Below, in pieces: positions 7,001 through 17,446 of a DNA stretch of 64,000 nucleotides (the first letter of the stretch is position 1; each line of letters starts with the position of its first letter). The stretch lies in the NCBI GenBank assembly GCA_016841825.1, contig JAENYK010000001.1, positions 1 to 64,000 on the forward strand, read 5' to 3'. Below the pieces are notes generated by a model. The model was not told the origin of the DNA, made no database searches, and saw only the letters and a list, made by a program, of their open reading frames with translations. The position numbers and the translations under genes were made by a program. The DNA comes from Halothermothrix sp. (GTDB taxonomy: Bacteria; Bacillota; Halanaerobiia; DY22613).

Positions 7001-10000
7001 TGGAACGACACATTCCAGACCTTGTAGAACTATCTCTCTTCCCATACTCTCCGCAAAACTACGAATAGTAGGATTCAAGAAGAGCATTCCAATGGAATAA
7101 TTGGTTGTAAACTCCTGATTGATCAGCTTCAAAGTACTAATCAATTTCAACGAATGACCTCCCAGATCAAAGAAGTTATCAGTCACACTGATACTATCTA
7201 TTCCCAATACCTGTCTCCAGATCTGAACTAATCTTTCTTCAACCTCGGTAGCGGGGGCAACATATTCCCGTCCTGTGTTAATCGAACCTTCCGGTTGTGG
7301 TAACCTTTTTCGATCTATCTTACCATTAGTATTCAATGGCATCTTCTCTAATTGCACAAAGTAAGAGGGGATCATATAGTCAGGCATATTTTTGGCCAAA
7401 TATTCCCGTAATCCAGCTACACCCAATTCCCGATCAGCGACATAATATGCGCAGAGATACTTACTGCCAGGACTGTCTTCAATGTCTACGACCACAGCCT
7501 CTTTGACTTCTCCATGATTTGACAGTTGATTTTCTATCTCACCTGGTTCAATTCTGAAACCTCTAATCTTAACCTGATGATCAATTCTACCCAGGAACTC
7601 AATATTGCCATCTGCTAACCATCTCACCAGATCACCTGATCGATACATCCGATTTCTTTCTTCCAACGGATTGACCACAAATTTCTCAGCAGTCAGTTCA
7701 GGACGATTTAAATAACCCCGGGCCAGTCCATCTCCCGCAATACACAACTCACCAGCCACTCCTATAGGCTGAAGTCGATTAAATTTATCAAAGATATATA
7801 CCCGTGTATTGGAGACAGGTTTACCTATGGGGATGGTCTCGGCGAACTCCCGTTGTATCTCATAATAAGTTGTAAAAGTTGTACTCTCGGTTGGCCCATA
7901 ACCATTGATCACCCGGAGATCCTTGCATCTACTTCTCAGCAGATTGATATGTTTAGGCGACAATGCATCTCCACCAACAAATAAGGTCTCCAAGTCTGTA
8001 AAGGTATCCGGATTCTCTTCCAACATCTGATTAAAGAAAGGGGCTGTCATCCAGATTTTGGTTATCCGATTCTCTTTTAAAGTCTTCTCCAATTCCACAG
8101 CCGAGAGTAGAATCTCTTTATCTACCAGATAAAGGGCTGCTCCATTTAAGAGTGAACCCCAGATCTCAAAAGTTGAAGCGTCAAAGGCCAGTGAACCTGT
8201 CTGCAATATTCGATCAGTCTCTGAAATGATCAACATATTAGAACCAGAAATCAATCGATTGACATTAAGATGTTTGATCATTACACCCTTGGGAGTTCCA
8301 GTGGAACCTGAAGTGTACATAATATAGATTAGATCTTCAGGCGAATTGACATTTTCCAGATCACTCTGGTCAGACTGATAATTTTCTTCTGCTTCCAGGT
8401 AAATAAATTCATCAGTAGTAAATTGATCACCTAACCCTTTACGGGTGAGCAATAATCTCGTTCCAGAATCCCTCAGCATAAACTGAACCCTATCTTCAGG
8501 ATAATCGGGGTTAATCGGCAGATATGCACCACCAGCTTTGATAATCGCCAAAACACCTGTTAGCATCTCTATTGAATGTTCGATCATAATCCCAACTGGT
8601 TCATCTGGTTTAACTCCTTTTACACGTAATGTTCTCGCCAGTCGATTAGCCTTTTGATTCAACTCCAGATAGGTAAATTTTTGCTGATTATAAACGACAG
8701 CAATATTGTCTGGAGTACGCCTAACCTGTTCTTCGAATATCTGCTGAATACTCTTCTCCTGTGGGTAGGAACAGGTTGTAGCATTAAATTCCCGCATAAT
8801 CTGTTCTCTTTCACTGGCAGAGATCATCTCAATCCTGGATAGTTTCATTTGATAATTATCGACAACTTCTTGTAAGATATTTAGATAATGACCCGCCATC
8901 CTCTCTATCGTCTCTGGTTTAAATAATTGGGTACTGTATTCAAAGGCCAACAAAATTCGATTATCTGTGTCAGATTGAATAACCTCTAAAGCATTTAATG
9001 TTAGATCAAATTTGGCAGTTCGATTTGCAAATTTAACCTGTTTTAGATTCAATTCATGCACAGAACTATCATCAATTTCTCTACTCTGTAAAGTAAAGAC
9101 AATATCAAAGAGAGGATTGCGCGCTGGATTACGTTCAAGATCAAGTTTTTCGACCAATGTTTCAAACTGATAATCCTGATGCTCAAAAGCCTGAAGCGCA
9201 TTTTCTTTAACCTCCTGAATGAATTCCTGATAGGTTTTAGCTCCGATTGGAAAGTTCCGCATAGCCAGAGTATTGACAAACATACCGATGATATTCACCA
9301 GGTCAGCATGGGATCTTCCGGCAATTGGTGAGCCGATAATGATATCTTCCTGACCTGAATATCTGGCAAGAAGAATGTTCAGTCCCGACAGAAGAATCAT
9401 ATACAGAGTAACCCCTTGCTCTCTAGCCAATAGATAGATCTTTTTCACAATTCGGGAGTCAATCTCTACACCCCAACGATCTCCAGAAAAGTTCCTTACT
9501 CCAGGGCATGGAAAATCTGTGGGTAGATTGAGCACCGGAATCTCATCCGCAAAAATCCTTAGCCAGAACTCCTCCAGTTGCTTATGTCTCCCTGACGCAA
9601 AGAGTTGATTTTGCCAGAATGCAAAATCTTTATACTGTAAATGAAGGGTTGGCAGTTGTTGACCTCGATAAAGGGCTAACAATTCTCTGGTTAAGATTTC
9701 CATAGAAATACCATCAGAAATAATATGATGCATATCAAAAATTAAAATATTTCCTGTACCCTGTTTCAGAACTCCTACCCTAAACAATGGGGCTCTGGAT
9801 AGATCAAACGGTTTAATAAACTCCTGAATAAGTTGTTCCAGTTCTCCTATCTCTAACTCGCCTGTTTCCAATCCCCTGACCTGTTTTTCAGGTGACAGCT
9901 CTCTGGACTGCAGCTCGCGTCTAAACTCTTCGGCGAAAAGAATCGTCAATTTGAATTGCACATTTTGATGAATTATCTGCACTGGTTCATTATTTTCAAA

Positions 10001-13000
10001 ATGAAAGGATGTTCTCAAAGATTCATGACGCTCAATTAATTCTTTAAAAGCTTTCTCCAGCTTAAATAGATCCAGATTACCCTCTACTCTCAAAACCTGG
10101 GGAATATTATATGCCGTCCTGATCTCTTCTAATTGATTAAGTACAAAAAGACGTTTCTGAGCAGAAGATAGAGCATAAACCTGTTTATTACTGCTATCTC
10201 CTGTCACTAAACAAGGTTTGATCTCAAAGAAAGAGCCATCCTGCCGGGAGGCTTTAATATATCCTGCCAACTCCCGGATAGTCGGTTTATAAAACACTTC
10301 CCTTAACGGTAAGTTCACTTTCAGATGTTTATAGACCTGGGCTATCATATATGTAGCCTTTAATGAATGACCTCCAAGTTCAAAAAAGTTATCCAGAACT
10401 CCGATCTGCTCTCTACCAAGATTTGCTTTCCAGATCTCCAATAATTTCTCTTCAATCTCATCCTCCGGAGGAAGATATTCCTTCTCTCCCAATACACTCT
10501 CTTCGGGCTCAACTAAACCCCGACGGTCTATCTTACCATTGGCTGTTAATGGCATCTCCTCAATGAAAACGAATCGGGAAGGAACCATATACTCAGGCAG
10601 AACATTCTTCAGATATTGACGCAATTCACCAACTTCCTCTTCCCCTGTACTCACCAGATAGGCCAGCAAATACTTATCGCCCGATTCATCCACAGCATCA
10701 ATAACCACACTCTGAGATATTTGAGGATGTTCCAACAGAAGTGCTTCAATCTCACCTGTCTCAATTCTATAACCCCGAATTTTGACCTGATGATCAATCC
10801 GTCCAATAAACTGCAGATCATTAGTGGTCGTCCGTCTGACCAGATCTCCGGTTCGATACATCTTACTCCCCGGAACAAAAGGATCGGGGATGAAACGGTC
10901 TGCCGTTAACTCAGGCTGTCGATAATAGCCTCTGGCCAGTCCATCGCCTGTAATATATAACTCACCTATCACCTTCCGGGGTACCAGATGCAGACCACTG
11001 TCCAGGACATAGGTTCCGGTATTGGCAATCGGTTCTCCGATGGTTACTTCTTCTGCTGTCGTCAACTCTTTAATCGTTGACCAGACTGTAGTCTCCGTTG
11101 GCCCATACATATTATAGATCCTGGCAGAAGTCACTCTACGCAGTTCCTTAAGCAGATCTTCCGGGAAGGGTTCTCCCCCAATTAAAATCACCTGCAGATC
11201 ACTTAAACCACTATCCTTTCCGGAACTGAGTAATAACTTCATTCTGGAAGGGGTCATCTGTACTAACTGAATACTATGCTTTAATAAAGCATTATTTAAC
11301 TGTTCAGGATCAAGCTGTTCCTCCGGAGTAGCCAGAACTACCCATAAACCCCGGGATAAGGTCAGGAGAGTCTCCAGGACAAATATATCGAAGGAAAAAC
11401 TGGTTACAGAGAAAAATCTTTTTCCGGCAGTAAAGTCTATCCGTTCCGTTACCCCTATTATCAGATTATGTACTGCCCGATGTCCGATCATTACCCCTTT
11501 GGGCTTACCTGTTGAGCCAGAAGTATAGATTACATAGGCCAGGTCATCACTCTGATTAATTCTCTCCGGATTGTCCGAATCTTCCCGATAAATTTCCCCA
11601 TCAGCAAAATCAATCACCTGACCGGTAAACTCCAACCCTTTTAGTGATTGACTATTTGTCACCAGAATGGAAGCCTCACTATCTGTCAACATATATTTGA
11701 TACGTTCTAACGGATATTCAAAATCCAGTGGTAGATACGCACCTCCAGCCTTCAAAACTCCCAATTGACCTACTATCAACTCAGGGGAACGTTCAGTCCA
11801 GAGACCAACTATGGTATCTCTACCGACTCCTCTTCCCCTCAGATAATGGGCCAGTCGGTTTGCCCTGGCGTTCAATTGAGTATAAGTCAGACTCTCTTCT
11901 GCAAAAGTCAGAGCAGTACTGTCCGGAGTTCGCTGCACCTGTTCTTCAAATAATTGCTGAACAGATTTGTGTTGTGGATACTCCCTCTCAGTGGCATTTA
12001 AACCAGAGATTAACTCCTCCTTCTCCAATTCAGTCAAGATCTCCAGATCTGCAAGCTTACTCTCTGGTCTCTCTATTATCTGTTCTATCAGAACCAATAA
12101 GTGATTGACAAACCCTGTCATGGTCTCTTTCGTAAACAGGTCTGTACTATATTCCAGAACACAATTTATCCCCCGGAAGGTTTCGATGGCATTTAACGTC
12201 AGGTCAAATTTGGATACTTTATTCTCAAAGGGATATGGTTTAATTGGAGAATCACCCATCTCCTCCTGTAAATTACCATGATCCTGTAAGATGAACATCA
12301 CATCAAACAGGGGATTCCTGCTCAGATCCCGTTGTAGATTCAACTGATCGACCAAGGTCTCGAATTGATAGTCCTGATTATCGTATGCCGTTAAAGCCAT
12401 CTCCTTAACTTCACTCAGAAATTGTTCAAAACTCTTCCCGGATGTGGGATAATTTCTCATGGCCAAGGTGTTAACAAACAGGCCAATAATATTTTGCAGG
12501 TCTGCATGGGATCTACCGGCTATCGGGGAGCCGATAACAATATCTTCCTGACCAGTGTATTTGAATAACAACACATTATATAGGGCTAGTAATAACATAT
12601 ACATCGTTACATCCTGTTTTTGAGCCAATTTATTCAACCTGGCAGTCAGTTCCCGATCAATATTGAATTCTATTCCCTCACCCCGATAACTGAGCATTGT
12701 GGGTCGTGAAAAATCTGTCGGTAGATTGAGAACAGGTACCTCTCCACTGAAGACTTCCAACCAGACCTGTTCCTGTTGATGAAATTCAGGAGATTCTAAG
12801 AGTTGATTCTGCCAGGCTGCAAAGTCTTTATACTGTATTCTCAATGAAGGTAATTCCCTATCACCATATAAATTCATAAATTCGCTAATTAATATCCTTT
12901 TGGATGCCCCGTCAGAGATAATGTGATGCATATCATACATCAGCAGATACCTCTCCGATGCCAATTTGACCAGACTGGCCCTGAACAGTGGTGCTCTGCT

Positions 13001-16000
13001 TAAGTCAAAAGGTCTGATAAACTCACTGACCTGTTGTTTAATTATCTCCTCGTCGGTTCCATCTAAAATGTCAATCTCAGCATAATCCATTGAGAATTCC
13101 AGACTATCTTCAATCTTCTGCACTGGCTGACCGTTTATGAAATCAAAAGAGGTTCTCAGAGAATCGTGTCTCTGGATTAGTGTTTTGAAAGCTTGCTCAA
13201 CCCGCTTCCAGTCTATCTCCTCTTCAATGATCAGCACTCCCGGCATGTTATAACCGGTATTATTCTCTGAGATCTGATCGAGAATCAAAAGTCGTTTTTG
13301 TGCAGAGGAGACCGGATAGTATTCTTGAGCTTCTACCAGTGGAATATCAACATACTCCCCAAAAGAGCCATCCTGCCGGGAGGCTTTAATATATCCTGCC
13401 AACTCCCGGATAGTCGGTTTATAAAACACTTCCCTTAACGGTAAGTTCACTTTCAGATGTTTATAGACCTGGGCTATCATATATGTAGCCTTTAATGAAT
13501 GACCTCCAAGTTCAAAAAAGTTATCCAGAACTCCGATCTGCTCTCTACCAAGATTTGCTTTCCAGATCTCCAATAATTTCTCTTCAATCTCATCCTCCGG
13601 AGGAAGATATTCCTTCTCTCCCAATACACTCTCTTCGGGCTCAACTAAACCCCGACGGTCTATCTTACCATTGGCTGTTAATGGCATCTCCTCAATGAAA
13701 ACGAATCGGGAAGGAACCATATACTCAGGCAGAACATTCTTCAGATATTGACGCAATTCACCAACTTCCTCTTCCCCTGTACTCACCAGATAGGCCAGCA
13801 AATACTTATCGCCCGATTCATCCACAGCATCAATAACCACACTCTGAGATATTTGAGGATGTTCCAACAGAAGTGCTTCAATCTCACCTGTCTCAATTCT
13901 ATAACCCCGAATTTTGACCTGATGATCAATCCGTCCAATAAACTGCAGATCATTAGTGGTCGTCCGTCTGACCAGATCTCCGGTTCGATACATCTTACTC
14001 CCCGGAACAAAAGGATCGGGGATGAAACGGTCTGCCGTTAACTCAGGCTGTCGATAATAGCCTCTGGCCAGTCCATCGCCTGTAATATATAACTCACCTA
14101 TCACCTTCCGGGGTACCAGATGCAGACCACTGTCCAGGACATAGGTTCCGGTATTGGCAATCGGTTCTCCGATGGTTACTTCTTCTGCTGTCGTCAACTC
14201 TTTAATCGTTGACCAGACTGTAGTCTCCGTTGGCCCATACATATTATAGATCCTGGCAGAAGTCACTCTACGCAGTTCCTTAAGCAGATCTTCCGGGAAG
14301 GGTTCTCCCCCAATTAAAATCACCTGCAGATCACTTAAACCACTATCCTTTCCGGAACTGAGTAATAACTTCATTCTGGAAGGGGTCATCTGTACTAACT
14401 GAATACTATGCTTTAATAAAGCATTATTTAACTGTTCAGGATCAAGCTGTTCCTCCGGAGTAGCCAGAACTACCCATAAACCCCGGGATAAGGTCAGGAG
14501 AGTCTCCAGGACAAATATATCGAAGGAAAAACTGGTTACAGAGAAAAATCTTTTTCCGGCAGTAAAGTCTATCCGTTCCGTTACCCCTATTATCAGATTA
14601 TGTACTGCCCGATGTCCGATCATTACCCCTTTGGGCTTACCTGTTGAGCCAGAAGTATAGATTACATAGGCCAGGTCATCACTCTGATTAATTCTCTCCG
14701 GATTGTCCGAATCTTCCCGATAAATTTCCCCATCAGCAAAATCAATCACCTGACCGGTAAACTCCAACCCTTTTAGTGATTGACTATTTGTCACCAGAAT
14801 GGAAGCCTCACTATCTGTCAACATATATTTGATACGTTCTAACGGATATTCAAAATCCAGTGGTAGATACGCACCTCCAGCCTTCAAAACTCCCAATTGA
14901 CCTACTATCAACTCAGGGGAACGTTCAGTCCAGAGACCAACTATGGTATCTCTACCGACTCCTCTTCCCCTCAGATAATGGGCCAGTCGGTTTGCCCTGG
15001 CGTTCAATTGAGTATAAGTCAGACTCTCTTCTGCAAAAGTCAGAGCAGTACTGTCCGGAGTTCGCTGCACCTGTTCTTCAAATAATTGCTGAACAGATTT
15101 GTGTTGTGGATACTCCCTCTCAGTGGCATTTAAACCAGAGATTAACTCCTCCTTCTCCAATTCAGTCAAGATCTCCAGATCTGCAAGCTTACTCTCTGGT
15201 CTCTCTATTATCTGTTCTATCAGAACCAATAAGTGATTGACAAACCCTGTCATGGTCTCTTTCGTAAACAGGTCTGTACTATATTCCAGAACACAATTTA
15301 TCCCCCGGAAGGTTTCGATGGCATTTAACGTCAGGTCAAATTTGGATACTTTATTCTCAAAGGGATATGGTTTAATTGGAGAATCACCCATCTCCTCCTG
15401 TAAATTACCATGATCCTGTAAGATGAACATCACATCAAACAGGGGATTCCTGCTCAGATCCCGTTGTAGATTCAACTGATCGACCAAGGTCTCGAATTGA
15501 TAGTCCTGATTATCGTATGCCGTTAAAGCCATCTCCTTAACTTCACTCAGAAATTGTTCAAAACTCTTCCCGGATGTGGGATAATTTCTCATGGCCAAGG
15601 TGTTAACAAACAGGCCAATAATATTTTGCAGGTCTGCATGGGATCTACCGGCTATCGGGGAGCCGATAACAATATCTTCCTGACCAGTGTATTTGAATAA
15701 CAACACATTATATAGGGCTAGTAATAACATATACATCGTTACATCCTGTTTTTGAGCCAATTTATTCAACCTGGCAGTCAGTTCCCGATCAATATTGAAT
15801 TCTATTCCCTCACCCCGATAACTGAGCATTGTGGGTCGTGAAAAATCTGTCGGTAGATTGAGAACAGGTACCTCTCCACTGAAGACTTCCAACCAGACCT
15901 GTTCCTGTTGATGAAATTCAGGAGATTCTAAGAGTTGATTCTGCCAGGCTGCAAAGTCTTTATACTGTATTCTCAATGAAGGTAATTCCCTATCACCATA

Positions 16001-17446
16001 TAAATTCATAAATTCGCTAATTAATATCCTTTTGGATGCCCCGTCAGAGATAATGTGATGCATATCATACATCAGCAGATACCTCTCCGATGCCAATTTG
16101 ACCAGACTGGCCCTGAACAGTGGTGCTCTGCTTAAGTCAAAAGGTCTGATAAACTCACTGACCTGTTGTTTAATTATCTCCTCGTCTGTCAGGACAGGAT
16201 TATTAATCTCATGGTAAACCAGAGAGAATTCCAAATCTGAAACAATCTTCTGTACCGGTTCACCATCGATAAATTCAAAAGAGGTTCTCAGGGAATCGTG
16301 TCTCTGGATTAGTGTTTTAAAAACTTGCTCAATCCGCTTCCAATCTATCTCCTCTTCAATGATCAGCACTCCTGGCATGTTATAACCGGGATTATTATTT
16401 GAGATCTGATCGAGAATCAAAAGTCGTTTTTGAGCAGAGGAGACCGGATAGTATTCTTGAGCTTCTACTATCGAGATAGCTGAATAGATACTCCTCTCAG
16501 CATTTTGTAAATATGTTCCTAACTCTTTGATTGTTGGCGTCTTAAAGATCTCTTTAAGGGGAATATCAATCTCCAAATCTCTGAGTATCTTAAATCTCAG
16601 CTGTGTCGCTTCTAATGAATGCCCTCCAATGGCAAAAAAGTTATCATTAATCCCAATCTTCTCTCGCCCAAGAATCTCTTCCCAGATATTGACCAAATGT
16701 TCTTCAATCTGATTGGTTGGTGGGACAAACTGCACTTCCAGATTCATCTCCGCGGCCAGTTGAATTAAAGCTTTGCGATCGGTTTTTTTATTTGGAGTGA
16801 GTGGTAATCTATCCAAAATTATAAAATGAACTGGAATCATATAATCAGGTAACTTACCTGCCAGATATTCCCGTAATTCTGCAATTGTCAGATCTTTTTC
16901 TAAGACGACAAAAGCACAAAGTTGCTTCTCCTCCAATGTATCTTCTTTCGCAATTACTACTGCGTCCCGAACTCCTGAGTTAGTCGCAAGCGTACCCTCA
17001 ATCTCGCCTAACTCCACCCGATAACCCCGAATTTTGATCTGAAAATCTTTTCTCCCCAGATATTCAACCTCCCCACCATCCAGACGACCCAGATCTCCGG
17101 TTCGATAGAGTTTGCCCAGTTCTGGATGTTGGAGAAATACCTCTTTAGTTTTCTCAGGATCTCTCCAATACCCCAGAGCAACATGATTACTGGCGATTAC
17201 TAGCTCACCTACCTCCAATGGTAGAGCTTCTTCTCCATACTCATTGATAATCAAAATCTCTGTGTCATCAACAATTTTTCCCAAAGTTACTTTGGTAAAT
17301 GGGGTATCTGTGCTGATAAACTGGGCAGAGTTAAAGGAAGATTCGGATTGGCCATACAGATTAACCAAAATAGTTTTGGTATGAGCAAATTTCTCTTTAA
17401 AACTTAAAACATCGTTAGCCAGTACACTCTCCCCCCCCCAAAACAA
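6266..17446 (-). CDS. Nonribosomal peptide synthetase NRPS2, main part (end of A10, T10, modules 11-13, thioesterase)
   Basis: The terminal synthetase of the assembly line. As an open frame it starts at a TTG inside an adenylation domain. The true protein almost certainly begins at 18248 and is broken only by an extra G in a G9 tract (17431-17439); read through, it is about 3,993 aa. Domain order in that fused numbering: A10 (about 1-500), T10 (phosphopantetheine Ser544), C11-A11-T11 (Ser1584), C12-A12-T12 (Ser2628), C13-A13-T13 (Ser3699) and TE (about 3740-3993). All C domains keep HHIISDG. Pockets read as Gly, Gly and Val for modules 11, 12 and 13. Modules 11 and 12 look identical over about 940 residues. 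The TE has Cys3829 in AFCAGS where Ser is usual, and His3967 in GDHFT. There are no epimerisation domains. It acts in the cytoplasm as a holo-enzyme and needs a phosphopantetheinyl transferase not found here. Confidence 0.9.
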   Translation of the reverse strand: MFWGGESVLANDVLSFKEKFAHTKTILVNLYGQSESSFNSAQFISTDTPFTKVTLGKIVDDTEILIINEYGEEALPLEVGELVIASNHVALGYWRDPEKTKEVFLQHPELGKLYRTGDLGRLDGGEVEYLGRKDFQIKIRGYRVELGEIEGTLATNSGVRDAVVIAKEDTLEEKQLCAFVVLEKDLTIAELREYLAGKLPDYMIPVHFIILDRLPLTPNKKTDRKALIQLAAEMNLEVQFVPPTNQIEEHLVNIWEEILGREKIGINDNFFAIGGHSLEATQLRFKILRDLEIDIPLKEIFKTPTIKELGTYLQNAERSIYSAISIVEAQEYYPVSSAQKRLLILDQISNNNPGYNMPGVLIIEEEIDWKRIEQVFKTLIQRHDSLRTSFEFIDGEPVQKIVSDLEFSLVYHEINNPVLTDEEIIKQQVSEFIRPFDLSRAPLFRASLVKLASERYLLMYDMHHIISDGASKRILISEFMNLYGDRELPSLRIQYKDFAAWQNQLLESPEFHQQEQVWLEVFSGEVPVLNLPTDFSRPTMLSYRGEGIEFNIDRELTARLNKLAQKQDVTMYMLLLALYNVLLFKYTGQEDIVIGSPIAGRSHADLQNIIGLFVNTLAMRNYPTSGKSFEQFLSEVKEMALTAYDNQDYQFETLVDQLNLQRDLSRNPLFDVMFILQDHGNLQEEMGDSPIKPYPFENKVSKFDLTLNAIETFRGINCVLEYSTDLFTKETMTGFVNHLLVLIEQIIERPESKLADLEILTELEKEELISGLNATEREYPQHKSVQQLFEEQVQRTPDSTALTFAEESLTYTQLNARANRLAHYLRGRGVGRDTIVGLWTERSPELIVGQLGVLKAGGAYLPLDFEYPLERIKYMLTDSEASILVTNSQSLKGLEFTGQVIDFADGEIYREDSDNPERINQSDDLAYVIYTSGSTGKPKGVMIGHRAVHNLIIGVTERIDFTAGKRFFSVTSFSFDIFVLETLLTLSRGLWVVLATPEEQLDPEQLNNALLKHSIQLVQMTPSRMKLLLSSGKDSGLSDLQVILIGGEPFPEDLLKELRRVTSARIYNMYGPTETTVWSTIKELTTAEEVTIGEPIANTGTYVLDSGLHLVPRKVIGELYITGDGLARGYYRQPELTADRFIPDPFVPGSKMYRTGDLVRRTTTNDLQFIGRIDHQVKIRGYRIETGEIEALLLEHPQISQSVVIDAVDESGDKYLLAYLVSTGEEEVGELRQYLKNVLPEYMVPSRFVFIEEMPLTANGKIDRRGLVEPEESVLGEKEYLPPEDEIEEKLLEIWKANLGREQIGVLDNFFELGGHSLKATYMIAQVYKHLKVNLPLREVFYKPTIRELAGYIKASRQDGSFGEYVDIPLVEAQEYYPVSSAQKRLLILDQISENNTGYNMPGVLIIEEEIDWKRVEQAFKTLIQRHDSLRTSFDFINGQPVQKIEDSLEFSMDYAEIDILDGTDEEIIKQQVSEFIRPFDLSRAPLFRASLVKLASERYLLMYDMHHIISDGASKRILISEFMNLYGDRELPSLRIQYKDFAAWQNQLLESPEFHQQEQVWLEVFSGEVPVLNLPTDFSRPTMLSYRGEGIEFNIDRELTARLNKLAQKQDVTMYMLLLALYNVLLFKYTGQEDIVIGSPIAGRSHADLQNIIGLFVNTLAMRNYPTSGKSFEQFLSEVKEMALTAYDNQDYQFETLVDQLNLQRDLSRNPLFDVMFILQDHGNLQEEMGDSPIKPYPFENKVSKFDLTLNAIETFRGINCVLEYSTDLFTKETMTGFVNHLLVLIEQIIERPESKLADLEILTELEKEELISGLNATEREYPQHKSVQQLFEEQVQRTPDSTALTFAEESLTYTQLNARANRLAHYLRGRGVGRDTIVGLWTERSPELIVGQLGVLKAGGAYLPLDFEYPLERIKYMLTDSEASILVTNSQSLKGLEFTGQVIDFADGEIYREDSDNPERINQSDDLAYVIYTSGSTGKPKGVMIGHRAVHNLIIGVTERIDFTAGKRFFSVTSFSFDIFVLETLLTLSRGLWVVLATPEEQLDPEQLNNALLKHSIQLVQMTPSRMKLLLSSGKDSGLSDLQVILIGGEPFPEDLLKELRRVTSARIYNMYGPTETTVWSTIKELTTAEEVTIGEPIANTGTYVLDSGLHLVPRKVIGELYITGDGLARGYYRQPELTADRFIPDPFVPGSKMYRTGDLVRRTTTNDLQFIGRIDHQVKIRGYRIETGEIEALLLEHPQISQSVVIDAVDESGDKYLLAYLVSTGEEEVGELRQYLKNVLPEYMVPSRFVFIEEMPLTANGKIDRRGLVEPEESVLGEKEYLPPEDEIEEKLLEIWKANLGREQIGVLDNFFELGGHSLKATYMIAQVYKHLKVNLPLREVFYKPTIRELAGYIKASRQDGSFFEIKPCLVTGDSSNKQVYALSSAQKRLFVLNQLEEIRTAYNIPQVLRVEGNLDLFKLEKAFKELIERHESLRTSFHFENNEPVQIIHQNVQFKLTILFAEEFRRELQSRELSPEKQVRGLETGELEIGELEQLIQEFIKPFDLSRAPLFRVGVLKQGTGNILIFDMHHIISDGISMEILTRELLALYRGQQLPTLHLQYKDFAFWQNQLFASGRHKQLEEFWLRIFADEIPVLNLPTDFPCPGVRNFSGDRWGVEIDSRIVKKIYLLAREQGVTLYMILLSGLNILLARYSGQEDIIIGSPIAGRSHADLVNIIGMFVNTLAMRNFPIGAKTYQEFIQEVKENALQAFEHQDYQFETLVEKLDLERNPARNPLFDIVFTLQSREIDDSSVHELNLKQVKFANRTAKFDLTLNALEVIQSDTDNRILLAFEYSTQLFKPETIERMAGHYLNILQEVVDNYQMKLSRIEMISASEREQIMREFNATTCSYPQEKSIQQIFEEQVRRTPDNIAVVYNQQKFTYLELNQKANRLARTLRVKGVKPDEPVGIMIEHSIEMLTGVLAIIKAGGAYLPINPDYPEDRVQFMLRDSGTRLLLTRKGLGDQFTTDEFIYLEAEENYQSDQSDLENVNSPEDLIYIMYTSGSTGTPKGVMIKHLNVNRLISGSNMLIISETDRILQTGSLAFDASTFEIWGSLLNGAALYLVDKEILLSAVELEKTLKENRITKIWMTAPFFNQMLEENPDTFTDLETLFVGGDALSPKHINLLRSRCKDLRVINGYGPTESTTFTTYYEIQREFAETIPIGKPVSNTRVYIFDKFNRLQPIGVAGELCIAGDGLARGYLNRPELTAEKFVVNPLEERNRMYRSGDLVRWLADGNIEFLGRIDHQVKIRGFRIEPGEIENQLSNHGEVKEAVVVDIEDSPGSKYLCAYYVADRELGVAGLREYLAKNMPDYMIPSYFVQLEKMPLNTNGKIDRKRLPQPEGSINTGREYVAPATEVEERLVQIWRQVLGIDSISVTDNFFDLGGHSLKLISTLKLINQEFTTNYSIGMLFLNPTIRSFAESMGREIVLQGLECVVPLKAGTTDRNIFCIHPLGGAIHWYKDFADNLGEEYNIYGIQAKGMMHDAKLPESVIQMVAEYIQEIRKVQPDGPYTLLAFCAGSLLTYEMVRQLEADNIPVKKFILLDSAVFRVNRQKKNLATVLRSISNLFSSTQAEQESAAQTEDISENLTDQVAIRQKRVEENILQIMSKYQPANFIKSDIYLVKADDNPDRRITKELWSPLTLGQVYLLNTPGDHFTMMETPLVNETIIRVNRILRGEINR
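7050..10195 (-). other. NRPS module 13 (C-A-T), predicted Val
   Basis: Approximate bounds. C: HHIISDGIS. A: pocket D-A-F-W-F-G-G-T-F-K from FDASTFE, KIWMTAP, LFVGGD, INGYG and STTF, one step from the Val code DAFWIGGTFK. T: DLGGHSLK (Ser3699). It is the last extension module before the TE. Confidence 0.75.
10215..13340 (-). other. NRPS module 12 (C-A-T), predicted Gly, duplicate of module 11
   Basis: Approximate bounds. Pocket D-I-L-Q-L-G-M-V-W-K from FDIFVLE, LVQMTPS, ILIGGE, YNMYG and TTVW; Gly codes are DILQLGxxWK. T: ELGGHSLK (Ser2628). Everything from 10230 to 13054 looks the same as in module 11; only the first part of C differs. Confidence 0.8.
10230..13054 (-). repeat. Long tandem duplication, copy in module 12 (2,825 bp)
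   Basis: By eye this is base-for-base the same as 13362-16186, with a constant offset of 3,132 bp. The first mismatches are at 10229/13361 and 13055/16187. It covers most of C, all of A and all of T. Confidence 0.9.
13345..16470 (-). other. NRPS module 11 (C-A-T), predicted Gly
   Basis: Approximate bounds. Same pocket D-I-L-Q-L-G-M-V-W-K (Gly). C: HHIISDGAS. T: Ser1584. It lies exactly 3,132 bp (1,044 codons) from module 12. Confidence 0.8.
13362..16186 (-). repeat. Long tandem duplication, copy in module 11 (2,825 bp)
   Basis: Partner of 10230-13054. The flanking first third of the C domain is only similar (many substitutions), which marks the edges of homogenisation. Confidence 0.9.

Noticed and set aside
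10363-15240. Repeated pairs of plus-strand open frames (for example 10363-10566 and 13495-13698)
   Set aside because: They are antisense shadows of the duplicated NRPS modules and carry no ribosome-binding sites or protein-like features.
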